A DNA stretch of 8,454 nt from Brevundimonas sp. (GCA_024711185.1 JANJTI010000371.1:1-8454), one strand, 5' to 3'; positions 1-7,142 are shown, numbered from the stretch's first letter. Made by a program: numbers and translations. The notes: generated by a model from the sequence alone, not told the origin.

Positions 1-1191
1 CACCGACTTCACCGGCTGCGCCCGGATGGCCATCACGCTGTCCTGGATCTCGCGGGTGAGCAGCTCGAGATCCTCTAGCCCGACCGAGATGCCGGAGGAG
101 CGGGCCAGGCCGCTCTCGGTGACGCGCTGGGCCAGCATGGCCTGCTGGATCACCAGTTCGCCGACCACATTGATCAGCCGGTCCACCCGCTCCAGATCGA
201 CGCGGATGGTGGCCGGAGCCGTCGCGGCTGGCGGAGAGCCCGCGCTCGGCGCGGCTGCGGCCGTCGGGGAGGCCAGGGCGGGCGCTGTCGAAGCCGCCGG
301 TGCGGACGCCGACACGGCGGCGACCGGTTCGTCCTGCACCTTCGCCAGCAGGGCGGCGATGTCGATGTCGTCCGCCGGCGCGGCCGTCGTCTCGATCAGC
401 GGCGGCAGGTCGGGGCCCTCTCCGGCGATGGCTTCGATGCGCAGGTCGCAGTCGCCCTCGACAAAGTCGAACACCTCGCGCACGGCGGCCTCGTCCACCG
501 GAGCCATGAGCCGGATCGTCCAGACCAGCTCGTTTTCCTCGGGCTGAAGCCGGTCCAGCATCGGCACGGCGCTGTCGTCGAGCTCCACCTCGATCGGTCC
601 CAGACGGCCGAGTTCGCGGAGCAGCAGCCCCGTCTCGTTGGCGTTGACGTACATGCGGCCGTGCGGCCGGAAGACGATGCGCCAGCCGCCGGCGGCGGCA
701 GCGTCCGGCAGATCCAGAGGCGGCAGATCCAGCGAGGGCAGGTCGAAAGCCACCGGCTGAAAGCCGAAATCTTCCTCCTCGTCCGCGACAGGCGCGCCCC
801 CCTCGCCATGGGTCAGGGCCTCCAGTTCGGCGACGAGAGCGGCGGACCGCGCCTCCTCCACCTCCGGCCCGGTTCCCTGGGCGGCGGTGACGTGGTCGGC
901 GAGGACGTCGGAGGCCCTCAGAAGGGTGCGGACGGTCGGCTCGTCGCACGGCTTGCGCCCTGCACGCAGCTCGTCCAGCAGGGTCTCGAAGACGTGGGCG
1001 AAGCGCACTAGGGCGTCGAGGCCGAAGGCGCCGGCGCCGCCCTTCACGGAGTGGACGGCGCGGAAGACGGCATTGATCGTCTCCCCGTCGGCGGAGCCGC
1101 TCTCCAGTTCGAGAAGCTTGCCCTCGAGGTCTGCGAGCAGCTCGTCGCACTCCTGGAAGAAGGTCGCCTTGATCGCCTCGAAGGTGTCCAT
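1..1191 (-). CDS. cheA: Chemotaxis histidine kinase CheA (N-terminal part)
   Basis: The central chemotaxis kinase autophosphorylates on a histidine in its Hpt domain and passes the phosphate to CheY and CheB while bound to receptors at the membrane. The visible 397 codons start at an ATG 16 bp after the cheY stop; no strong Shine-Dalgarno is seen. Residues 1-105 are the Hpt (P1) domain, with His47 in the motif HSVKGGAGAFG. A short acidic linker carries a small repeat (LPSLDLPPLDLPD, 151-163). Residues 168-255 form an alpha/beta P2-like domain beginning GWRIVFRPHG. An Ala/Pro-rich linker of about 65 residues follows. Residues 328-397 are the helical dimerisation (P3) domain (RVDLERVDRLINVVGELV). 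The ATP-binding and CheW-like domains lie beyond the left edge, so catalytic boxes cannot be checked. The reading frame is open throughout. Last visible gene of the receptor-STAS-cheY-cheA operon. Confidence 0.96.
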   Translation of the reverse strand, partial: MDTFEAIKATFFQECDELLADLEGKLLELESGSADGETINAVFRAVHSVKGGAGAFGLDALVRFAHVFETLLDELRAGRKPCDEPTVRTLLRASDVLADHVTAAQGTGPEVEEARSAALVAELEALTHGEGGAPVADEEEDFGFQPVAFDLPSLDLPPLDLPDAAAAGGWRIVFRPHGRMYVNANETGLLLRELGRLGPIEVELDDSAVPMLDRLQPEENELVWTIRLMAPVDEAAVREVFDFVEGDCDLRIEAIAGEGPDLPPLIETTAAPADDIDIAALLAKVQDEPVAAVSASAPAASTAPALASPTAAAAPSAGSPPAATAPATIRVDLERVDRLINVVGELVIQQAMLAQRVTESGLARSSGISVGLEDLELLTREIQDSVMAIRAQPVKSV

Positions 1192-1207
1192 GGAGCGGGT
1201 CCGGTGC

Positions 1208-1576
1208 TCAGGCGGCGACGCGGCGGACGGCGTCCACCAGCTTGGCCGGATCGAACGGCTTGACGATCCAGCCTGTCGCTCCGGCCTCCCGGGCGCGGGC
1301 CTTCTTGGCCGCGTCGCTCTCGGTGGTCAGCACCAGCACCGGCGTCAGGTTGTAGGCGGGATTGGCGCGAACGCCCTGGATGAAGCCGAAGCCGTCCATG
1401 CGGGGCATGTTGATATCGGTGATGACCACGTCGGCTCCGCCGCTGGCGGCCAGCACCTCCAGCCCGTGCACGCCATCCTCGGCCTGGATGACGCGATAGC
1501 CAGCGCCTTCCAGGGCCAGCAACAGCATGTCGCGCATGGTCCGGGAGTCGTCGACGGTCAGGACAGTCTTGGTCAC
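1208..1576 (-). CDS. cheY: Single-domain response regulator CheY
   Basis: A 122-residue receiver domain with no output domain, expected to accept phosphate from CheA and act at the flagellar motor or as a phosphate sink. All receiver residues are present: acidic pair Asp9-Asp10, phosphoacceptor Asp54 (VITDINMPRMDG), Thr84 and Lys106 (KPFDP). The start is GTG, which overlaps the stop of the STAS gene as GTGA; GGAG lies 7 bp upstream on the minus strand. It is placed directly before cheA, as cheYI is in the Caulobacter che1 cluster. Alphaproteobacterial chemotaxis loci carry several CheY copies, so which role this one plays cannot be read from the sequence. Confidence 0.96.
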   Translation of the reverse strand: MTKTVLTVDDSRTMRDMLLLALEGAGYRVIQAEDGVHGLEVLAASGGADVVITDINMPRMDGFGFIQGVRANPAYNLTPVLVLTTESDAAKKARAREAGATGWIVKPFDPAKLVDAVRRVAA

Positions 1577-1854
1577 GCGGGATCTCCGGCGAAATCAGGG
1601 GCGAGACGGGCGGCGCCGAAGGCGCGGCACTGCTCCACGAAGGCCTCGGACAAGGGGGCGATGGTCAGGGGCAAGTCATCGGCCGCCCAGGTCTTGGCGG
1701 CGGACAGCAGGACCTGCAGGGACAGACCGCCCAGGCGCTCGACACCCGAGGCGTCCACGGTCAGCGGCTGCCCCCGCCGCGCCAGCAGTTCGGCAGTCAG
1801 GACCCCCGCGGCGCGGAGGTCCATCACCGCAGGCAGGACGACGGGCTCGGCCAT
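1573..1854 (-). CDS. STAS-domain protein of the che operon
   Basis: A 93-residue single STAS domain, the fold of anti-anti-sigma factors and of MlaB. It begins [17 protein letters not shown]; the core VDASGVERLGGLSLQVLLSA puts a serine (Ser45) where SpoIIAA-type proteins are phosphorylated, so switching by phosphorylation is possible but not shown. The ATG at 1854 was chosen over a GTG 15 bp upstream because a near-perfect GGAGGAG ends 5 bp before it and because the ATG overlaps the receptor stop as TGATG. Genes of this kind sit between receptor and cheY in Caulobacter, where the gene has been called cheX; it is not the CheX phosphatase of other bacteria. Its chemotactic role is unknown to me. 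Confidence 0.87.
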   Translation of the reverse strand: MAEPVVLPAVMDLRAAGVLTAELLARRGQPLTVDASGVERLGGLSLQVLLSAAKTWAADDLPLTIAPLSEAFVEQCRAFGAARLAPDFAGDPA

Positions 1855-3779
1855 CAGAACTCCTCCCACCCGTCCTCGACGGCGGCCGGCTTCAGCGCGG
1901 CGCCGCCCTGGCCGAGGGTCTTGAGCTGGGCGACCGTGCGGACGGTGCGCTCGCTGCGGGCCGCGGCCGGGCGGGCGCTCGCGGCCGGAGCCTCGTCGCC
2001 GACGCGGAAGCGCGCCACCGAGGCCGCCAGGCTTTCCGCCTCCTGGGCCAGCGAGTGGCTGGCGGCGGTGGATTCCTCGACCATGGCGGCGTTCTGCTGG
2101 GTCACCTGGTCCATCTGGTTGACCGCGGTGTTGACCTGCTGAAGGCCGGTGGCCTGCTCCTGGGCCGAGGCGGCGATCTCCGACACCAGGCCGTCGATCT
2201 CGGCCACCCGGCCGACGATGCGCTGCAGCGCCTCGCCGGTCTGGCCGACCAGCGACACCCCCGAGCCGACCTGGGCCGTCGAGGCCGAGATCAGCGTCTT
2301 GATCTCGCGGGCCGCGTCGGCCGAGCGCTGGGCCAGCGCCCGCACCTCCGAGGCGACCACCGCGAAGCCGCGGCCGGCGTCGCCGGCCCGGGCGGCCTCG
2401 ACCCCGGCGTTCAGCGCCAGCAGGTTGGTCTGGAAGGCGATCTCGTCGATCACCCCGATGATCTGGCTGATCTGCTGCGCCGACTGCTCGATGGCGCTCA
2501 TCGCCGCCACCGCGTCTCGCACCACCACGCCGGAGGTCTCGGCGTCGCCGCGCGCCGCCTGCACCACGTCCGAAGCCTGACGGGCGCCCGAGGCGGTGCG
2601 GTTCACCGTGGCCGTGATCTGGTCCAGCGCCGCCGCCGTCTCCTCCAGGCTCGCCGCCTGCTGCTCGGTGCGCCGCGACAGGTCGTCGGCCGCGTGGCTG
2701 ATCTCGCCCGAGCCGGAACGGATCGCCGCCACGTTTTGGACCACCACCGACACCGCCTGCTGCAGTTGGCCGATGGCCGAGTTGAAGTCGGCCTTCAGCT
2801 GCTCGGCCCGCGGCGGCACCGGGGCGTGCATGCGGTGGGTCAGGTCCCCCTCGGCCATGGCCGAAAGACCCTTGGCCAGCGCCTCCACGGTGATCCGGTC
2901 CTCCTCGGCGATGCGCGCCTTCTCCGCTTCGGCGGCGGCGCGGTCGCGCTCGTTCGCCTCGCGCGCCGCAGCGGCCTCAAGCTCGACGCGGGACTTTTCG
3001 ATCGCCGCGTCGCGGAAGGCCATCACGGCCACGCCCATCGCGCCGCACTCGTCCGTGCGCCGGGCCTCGACGACCTCGATCGCGGTGTCGCCGGCGCGCA
3101 GACGGTTCATGTGGCCGACCATGCGGCCGATCGGCCCGGCCAGGCCGCGGGTCAGCAGCCAGCCCACACCCATCGCGAGCAGGGCAGCCATCAGAATGCC
3201 GGCGATCAGGACCCAGCGGGCGTTGCGCGAGGCGGCTGCCTGCTCCGCACGAACCCGATCGAGCTCACCCGTCAGGACTTCCTTGATCTTCTCGAACGAG
3301 GCCTCGACCGGTTCAATCATGCGATCGGCCGAGCCGCTGCGACCGACCATGGCGACGGCGCTGGCGTGGGTGGCCGGATCGCGGGCCAGTTCCGCGCCCT
3401 GGACGATGACGTGTTCGAACCAGGCGTCGGCGGATTGCTCCAGCGAATCGATCTCACCCGCGAGATCCGGCCCCGCCTCCTCCCGCATTGTGGCGAGGAA
3501 GGTCTTGAACCGCTCCCGATGCGCACCGGCCCGCTCCACGTAGTACTCGTCGCCCGACAGCAGGAAGCCGCGGAAGCTGCCTTCCTGACGCGACAGATAG
3601 AACTCGGCCGAAGCGGTCGACCGGACCAGGGCGTTGGCCACGGCGCGATGCTCGCCAGCGCGGTCTATGGCCGCGAGCTGCAGGAAGATCACCCCGCCCA
3701 TGACCATGATGGCCAGAAGCACGGTGGCGAAGGACAGCATCAGCTTGCGGCCGACCGGCAGGTTGTTGAGTACGTTCAC
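1854..3779 (-). CDS. mcpA: Methyl-accepting chemotaxis protein, McpA-like
   Basis: An inner-membrane chemoreceptor of 641 residues that senses periplasmic signals and controls CheA. The start is GTG, with GAGG 5 bp upstream; longer readings run into the porin gene in another frame. Helix 12-37 and helix 187-209 span the membrane. Residues 42-180 form a CHASE3-like sensor ([13 protein letters not shown] at 69-81). A HAMP domain follows (about 207-262), then a charged coiled segment and a second HAMP-like unit (about 290-340, [13 protein letters not shown]). The cytoplasmic bundle has the hairpin tip [21 protein letters not shown] (446-466). Two perfect methylation-site motifs centre on Glu379-Glu380 and Glu568-Glu569. 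The last residues, GWEEF, fit the aromatic pentapeptide that docks CheR/CheB. AAL at 627-629, exactly before the final 12 residues, matches the degradation determinant I recall from Caulobacter McpA. The symbol rests on this tail and on gene order. Confidence 0.95.
   Translation of the reverse strand: MNVLNNLPVGRKLMLSFATVLLAIMVMGGVIFLQLAAIDRAGEHRAVANALVRSTASAEFYLSRQEGSFRGFLLSGDEYYVERAGAHRERFKTFLATMREEAGPDLAGEIDSLEQSADAWFEHVIVQGAELARDPATHASAVAMVGRSGSADRMIEPVEASFEKIKEVLTGELDRVRAEQAAASRNARWVLIAGILMAALLAMGVGWLLTRGLAGPIGRMVGHMNRLRAGDTAIEVVEARRTDECGAMGVAVMAFRDAAIEKSRVELEAAAAREANERDRAAAEAEKARIAEEDRITVEALAKGLSAMAEGDLTHRMHAPVPPRAEQLKADFNSAIGQLQQAVSVVVQNVAAIRSGSGEISHAADDLSRRTEQQAASLEETAAALDQITATVNRTASGARQASDVVQAARGDAETSGVVVRDAVAAMSAIEQSAQQISQIIGVIDEIAFQTNLLALNAGVEAARAGDAGRGFAVVASEVRALAQRSADAAREIKTLISASTAQVGSGVSLVGQTGEALQRIVGRVAEIDGLVSEIAASAQEQATGLQQVNTAVNQMDQVTQQNAAMVEESTAASHSLAQEAESLAASVARFRVGDEAPAASARPAAARSERTVRTVAQLKTLGQGGAALKPAAVEDGWEEF
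1860..1866 (-). promoter_or_regulatory. Ribosome binding site of the STAS gene
   Basis: GGAGGAG on the minus strand, 5 bp before the ATG at 1854. It lies within the last codons of the receptor gene and settles the STAS start. A GTG start at 1869 would lie upstream of this site and so could not use it. Confidence 0.8.
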
Positions 3780-3817
3780 GGGAGCCTCGATCAATCGGAA
3801 GGTCAGACGGCGTAGGT

Positions 3818-4543
3818 TCAGAAGGCGAAGGTCAGGGCGCCGACGAGGCGGCCCTCGTAGCGTTCGCCGAGGTCGTGCTGGTCGGTGTCGTACCAGCGCA
3901 GATCGGCGGCGACTTGACGGGTCAGCTTGTGCTTCACCCCGACGTTCCACGCCGTGTATTCGGCGCTGGTGTCGCTGATCCGCTCGCCGACGGCGATGCT
4001 CGCCCGGGTGCGCGCGCCGAGGGCGTAGCTGCCCTGGGCCTCGACCCACCAGGCCTCTTTCGCCGAGCCGGAACCGTCGGGCGTGTAGTTCACCCGCAGC
4101 CGCACGCCGGCCGGACCGACCGCGCGCGACACATCGGCCTGGTACTCCATGAAGCGGTTGTCGTAGCCGGCCACCGTGCCCGTGAAGACCTTGTGCATGG
4201 CCGAGAAGTCGAACTCGAAACCGCCGATCTCCGGCGCATAGCCGACGGTCGTCACCAGTTCGCTGTCGGCGCCGCCGCCAAGGTCCACCGTCGAGCCGCC
4301 GAACTCGGCGTAGAAGTCGCCCAGGCTCGCGCCGACCGATCCTGAGATGCTGGGGTCGCCGCCGCTCTTGCCGAGGCCCTTGGCGACGTTCTCGGTGGCG
4401 ACGCCGACCTGCCACTCAAGGTCCGGGACGGGCAGCTCGGAGGCGTGGGCGGCGCCGGCGAGGCACACGGCGGCGATCGGAGCAAGGGCGACGGAAACGT
4501 TCCGCTTTCTGGGGAACACGCGACGCGAATCGGTACTGGACAT
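3818..4543 (-). CDS. TorF/Gcw_chp-family putative porin
   Basis: A small predicted outer-membrane beta-barrel of 241 residues. A signal peptide is clear: basic N-region (RKRN), hydrophobic core [14 protein letters not shown] and cleavage after AHA at residue 34. The mature part is rich in alternating hydrophobic/polar strands with many Gly, Tyr and Trp, and the chain ends in Phe (ALTFAF), as outer-membrane barrels do. The pattern from [21 protein letters not shown] onwards, with [15 protein letters not shown], resembles the TorF (Gcw_chp) family, whose substrate is not established. The ATG has AGGA 6 bp upstream. It is the first gene of the run leading into the chemoreceptor 38 bp downstream, suggesting co-transcription. 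It diverges from the PAS kinase gene and may be a target of that pair. Family assignment is from pattern memory; the barrel prediction is firmer. Confidence 0.87.
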   Translation of the reverse strand: MSSTDSRRVFPRKRNVSVALAPIAAVCLAGAAHASELPVPDLEWQVGVATENVAKGLGKSGGDPSISGSVGASLGDFYAEFGGSTVDLGGGADSELVTTVGYAPEIGGFEFDFSAMHKVFTGTVAGYDNRFMEYQADVSRAVGPAGVRLRVNYTPDGSGSAKEAWWVEAQGSYALGARTRASIAVGERISDTSAEYTAWNVGVKHKLTRQVAADLRWYDTDQHDLGERYEGRLVGALTFAF

Positions 4544-4585
4544 TCTCTTTCCTTGGACGTTGGCGACATCCTCGGGCAGACACGA

Positions 4586-4595
4586 ATATCGGTGG
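4586..4595 (+). repeat. 10-bp direct repeat, copy 1 (ATATCGGTGG)
   Basis: Identical to the bases at 4705-4714, 119 bp away in the same orientation; the shared part extends no further. Both copies fall in the divergent control region if the kinase starts at 4810. A regulator-binding role is possible but unsupported beyond the repetition. Confidence 0.35.
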
Positions 4596-4606
4596 TAAAC
4601 CGCGAC

Positions 4607-4624
4607 ATACGTAGAAACGCGTAT
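4607..4624. promoter_or_regulatory. Candidate operator with TACGTAG core
   Basis: The inverted repeat ATACG-N8-CGTAT is exact over five bases per arm. The left arm contains TACGTAG (4608-4614), itself built on the palindrome TACGTA. From memory, TACGTA-type cores are bound by FixJ-class regulators, and the neighbouring operon encodes such a regulator. The site lies about 64 bp before the porin start and about 185 bp before the preferred kinase start. Binding is an inference. Confidence 0.45.
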
Positions 4625-4704
4625 CCATCGAAGGCCGCCTGGCCGCCGCCGGTCGGCCCACCGGGGCCCGCGGGGGTCGCGGTTCGCGCCATCGCCAAAT
4701 GCTG

Positions 4705-4714
4705 ATATCGGTGG
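4705..4714 (+). repeat. 10-bp direct repeat, copy 2 (ATATCGGTGG)
   Basis: Second exact copy of the decamer at 4586-4595. It would lie inside the coding region if the ATG at 4699 were the kinase start, which is one more mild argument for a start further downstream. Confidence 0.35.
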
Positions 4715-4809
4715 AGCAGGCCCGCGCGAGTCGGCGCCGGGCGGATTGTGAATGGCGTACAGGATGCTGGCGTAGCGTGAGAACCGTCGTCCCCCGATTG
4801 ATCGCTTCC

Positions 4810-6234
4810 ATGGTGGATCGGTCCTATCGGGGCTGGCGAGGATACGGACTGGCGGTGGTCTCGGTCGGGGCCTGCCTCGTCCTTCGCAGCGCGCTCGAAC
4901 CCTTCGGACAATTCTACTACCTGCCCATGGTCCCGGCAGCCGTGATCACGGCGCTGCTGTCCCGCCCGGGCCCTACCGGGCTCGCGATAGCCCTGTCGAT
5001 CGCGGTGAACGTCACCCTCGTACCCCGCGAGGGGCTTGCCGACACAGTGGTGAATGCGGCCCTGTTCCTCGCCGTCAGCTGGCTGGTGGCGGAGTTGTGC
5101 TGGGCGCAGCGCCGCGTGCATCGCCGCGTTGGGGCCCTGGCCCGCAAGCTCGAGGGCCGCAACGCCGTCCTTGACACCGTTCTGGCTGCGGTTCCCGTCG
5201 TCATCCTCGACCGCGCGGGCCGGATTCGTCGGCTGACGCCAGCCGCCGCCGCGCTGTTCGGCGTGTCCTCCACCGACGCCGTCGGGTCGCCGTTCTCACA
5301 GCTGGTCGACGACTTCCATCTGGACTCCGTCGATCCCGAGCCGGCGGCCGGTACGCCCCCACTGGGCGGCCGCGAGTGGCGCGGCCGTCGGCCCGACGGC
5401 CGCCCGCTCCTGCTGACGCTCCAGGTCGGCGTGACAGCGAACTCCACAGAGGGCGACGACTATGCGGCGGTCTCCGTGACCGACGTCACCCAGGCCAGGG
5501 CGGCGACGAGTCGCGCCGTCGAACTGGACGCCCAGCTGAACCGGGTCTGGCGTCTCAATTCGCTGGGTCAGATGGCCGCCACCCTCGCCCACGAGTTGAA
5601 CCAGCCGCTGAGCGCGGCCGCCTCCTACATGCACGCCAGCCGGCGCGACATCGAACGGACCGGTCCCTTGGGCGAGAGCGCCGGCCGCACCCTGGACCTC
5701 GCCAAGGCTGAAGTCCTGCGGGCCGGAGGCATCATCCGGCGCGTGCGCGAACTCCTGACGACGGGCGCGGCGGCGCTGGAACGTCAGCGGGTCTCCTCGA
5801 TGATCGAGGATCTCCGCCCATCGCTGCGCCTGCTGGGCCGCGATGCGGGCATCGACGTCAGGATCGATATCGACGGAAGAGCCGACACGGTGCTCGCCGA
5901 GCGCATCCAGTTCCAGCAGGCGGTCATCAACCTCGTGCGCAACGCGATCGACGCCGCCGGCGGCGTAAGCCATCCGGTAGTGCTTATCAGCGGACGCGGG
6001 GCGGCGGGGCACTACGAGATATCGATCGAGGACACCGGTCCCGGCATCCTCGCGGACGACCTGGACTCGGTTATCCGGCCGATGGCAAGCGGCAAGGCCC
6101 ACGGCATGGGGCTGGGGCTTTCGGTGACGCGCACGATCGTCGAGGGCCACGGCGGATCGCTGCGGCTGGACCGCAGCGCGCTCGGCGGCGCCGCCTTCTC
6201 GATCCGTCTGCCGCAGGAGGAACGGGCGGCATGA
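4810..6234 (+). CDS. FixL-like membrane PAS sensor histidine kinase
   Basis: A sensor kinase of 474 residues from this start. Four membrane helices at about 11-29, 36-52, 57-72 and 81-98 look like a DUF4118 (KdpD-type) domain. A PAS domain covers about 116-230 (VVILDRAGRIRRLTPAAAALFG). HisKA follows with His261 in LAHELNQPLSA, the form typical of FixL relatives. The ATPase has an N box with Asn378 (NLVRNAIDAA), DTGPG from 408 and GMGLGLS from 432. The usual FixL heme-pocket motif around RHEHDGY is not evident; only His170 (DDFHLDS) lies near that place, so oxygen sensing is doubtful. The start is uncertain. An ATG at 4699 adds 37 Arg-rich residues with rare codons (ATA, AGA, TTG, ACA) and GC3 near 68 percent, so it looks non-coding; GTG at 4777 is another option. 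None has a good Shine-Dalgarno. Its last bases overlap the regulator gene. Confidence 0.9.
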   Translation: MVDRSYRGWRGYGLAVVSVGACLVLRSALEPFGQFYYLPMVPAAVITALLSRPGPTGLAIALSIAVNVTLVPREGLADTVVNAALFLAVSWLVAELCWAQRRVHRRVGALARKLEGRNAVLDTVLAAVPVVILDRAGRIRRLTPAAAALFGVSSTDAVGSPFSQLVDDFHLDSVDPEPAAGTPPLGGREWRGRRPDGRPLLLTLQVGVTANSTEGDDYAAVSVTDVTQARAATSRAVELDAQLNRVWRLNSLGQMAATLAHELNQPLSAAASYMHASRRDIERTGPLGESAGRTLDLAKAEVLRAGGIIRRVRELLTTGAAALERQRVSSMIEDLRPSLRLLGRDAGIDVRIDIDGRADTVLAERIQFQQAVINLVRNAIDAAGGVSHPVVLISGRGAAGHYEISIEDTGPGILADDLDSVIRPMASGKAHGMGLGLSVTRTIVEGHGGSLRLDRSALGGAAFSIRLPQEERAA

Positions 6235-6845
6235 CCCACGAAGCATCCGTTTTCGTGATCGACGACGACCCCGCAGTCCGGGACTCCCTGGTCGTGCTGC
6301 TTCGTGGCGAAGGCGTGCGTGCTCGCAGCTTCGCGAGCGGCAGCGACTTCGTCGACCACCTGCCCGACGACCGGCTGGCCTGCGTCATCACCGATGTGCG
6401 CATGCCCGGAATGGACGGTTCCGAACTCGTCCGGCGGCTGGCCGGATTGCGGGATCGGGAATGGCCGGTGATCGTCATCACCGGCCACGCCGACGTACCG
6501 ACGGCCGTCGAGATGATGAAGTCGGGCATCGTCGACTTCATCGAGAAGCCGGTCGATCCGACCCGTCTGGTCGAGACCGTGAAGGGCGTGCTCGGCGGGA
6601 TCGGCAAGCTTTCCCTGCAGCGCGAGCAGCGGCTGGCCGCTCTCGGCCGTCTCGAGGCCCTCACCCCCCGGGAGAGGCAGGTGTTCGAAGCTCTCGTCGA
6701 AGGCCTCTCGAACAAGGAGATCGCGAGGGAGCTCGCCATCAGCCCCCGCACCGTCGAGATCTTCCGCGCCCGCGTAATGGACAAGATGGCGGCCGACAGC
6801 CTGTCTTCGCTGGTCCGCATGGCCCTGAGCCTCGGCGAGGACTGA
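6231..6845 (+). CDS. FixJ-like response regulator (receiver plus LuxR HTH)
   Basis: A 204-residue transcription factor expected to be activated by the kinase encoded just before it. The receiver domain (1-120) has acidic residues Asp11-13, phosphoacceptor Asp55 (VITDVRMPGMDG), Thr84 (VITGHADVPTAVEMM) and Lys106 (EKPVDP). The C-terminal LuxR/GerE domain (144-199) reads LTPRERQVFEALVEGLSNKEIA, then ISPRTVEIFRARVMDKM as recognition helix, very close to S. meliloti FixJ as I remember it. The ATG overlaps the kinase stop as ATGA, and AGGAGGAA lies 8 bp upstream. The gene is followed by only 30 bp before the convergent trio; no clear terminator is seen. Because the partner kinase may not bind heme, the signal may differ from classical FixLJ oxygen control. 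Likely targets include the divergent region at 4544-4809. Confidence 0.94.
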   Translation: MTHEASVFVIDDDPAVRDSLVVLLRGEGVRARSFASGSDFVDHLPDDRLACVITDVRMPGMDGSELVRRLAGLRDREWPVIVITGHADVPTAVEMMKSGIVDFIEKPVDPTRLVETVKGVLGGIGKLSLQREQRLAALGRLEALTPRERQVFEALVEGLSNKEIARELAISPRTVEIFRARVMDKMAADSLSSLVRMALSLGED

Positions 6846-6875
6846 GCCCCTGGGCCTCCGCGCAACAAGCCGACT

Positions 6876-7142
6876 TCAGGGCCGCGCGCGCCGCGAGTTG
6901 ATCACGATCGCGACGATGATGATCATGAACGCGGCCGCTCGCAGCAGGTAGACGGCGCTCTGCTCCTCGCGCGGTATGCTCAGCCAGACGGTGATCAGCG
7001 GCACCGCCGCGAGGAGCAGGAACGACGCGCAGAAGGCCAGGAACAGGCCGTTTCCCGTCTTCCGCCAGAACTTGAGGAAGAACAGCGAGGCCACGGCATA
7101 GCCCATGATCACCGCGCCGTTCAGAACCGCCAGCGGGCTCAT
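6876..7142 (-). CDS. Small DUF5985-like membrane protein, second copy
   Basis: An 88-residue protein with three predicted membrane helices at about 5-24, 32-55 and 64-82. Charged hinges follow helix 1 (FLKFWRKTGN), and a basic tail ends it (NSRRARP). The FxKFWRxTxxxLFLxF pattern resembles DUF5985 proteins, a family of unknown function; this assignment is from memory. The ATG at 7142 was chosen because GGGAGG lies 7 bp upstream and because it overlaps the stop of the preceding gene as ATGA; a longer frame to 7331 adds an Arg/His-rich stretch that only mirrors the neighbouring gene. It is third in a three-gene operon. No enzyme motif or binding residue is seen. With its sister it may form a membrane partner for the soluble first product. 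Confidence 0.82.
   Translation of the reverse strand: MSPLAVLNGAVIMGYAVASLFFLKFWRKTGNGLFLAFCASFLLLAAVPLITVWLSIPREEQSAVYLLRAAAFMIIIVAIVINSRRARP

Larger units (their letters stand above)
4544..4809. promoter_or_regulatory. Divergent intergenic control region
   Basis: This 266 bp stretch separates the porin-chemotaxis operon from the two-component operon and should hold promoters for both directions. It is locally richer in A and T than its surroundings near 4580-4625. It contains two copies of ATATCGGTGG (4586-4595 and 4705-4714), the palindrome at 4607-4624 and a GC hairpin (CCGGT 4649-4653 pairing with ACCGG 4660-4664). I see no convincing -35/-10 pair and no TTAA-N7-TTAA CtrA-type site. Its right border depends on the kinase start chosen. 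Confidence 0.6.

Noticed and set aside
1527..3815. A 762-codon open frame on the plus strand, opposite the chemoreceptor.
   Set aside because: It mirrors the codon bias of the receptor gene on the other strand, is full of Arg, His, Leu and Gly runs and shows no domain; long antisense frames are expected in DNA of this GC content.
3780..4415. An N-terminal extension of the receptor frame reaching 4415.
   Set aside because: It lies on top of the porin gene in another frame and is Arg-rich; the porin has a signal peptide and barrel pattern, and the GTG at 3779 directly precedes the first membrane helix.
4649..4664. A stem-loop CCGGT-N6-ACCGG as a riboswitch or attenuator.
   Set aside because: A 5-bp GC stem alone in GC-rich DNA, with no conserved core or T-run, is not sufficient evidence.
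4544..4809. A CtrA-binding site in the divergent region.
   Set aside because: No TTAA-N7-TTAA pattern is present on either strand.
6846..6875. A terminator between the regulator gene and the convergent trio.
   Set aside because: Only a 4-bp stem (GCCC-CT-GGGC) with a 2-base loop and no T-run is present.
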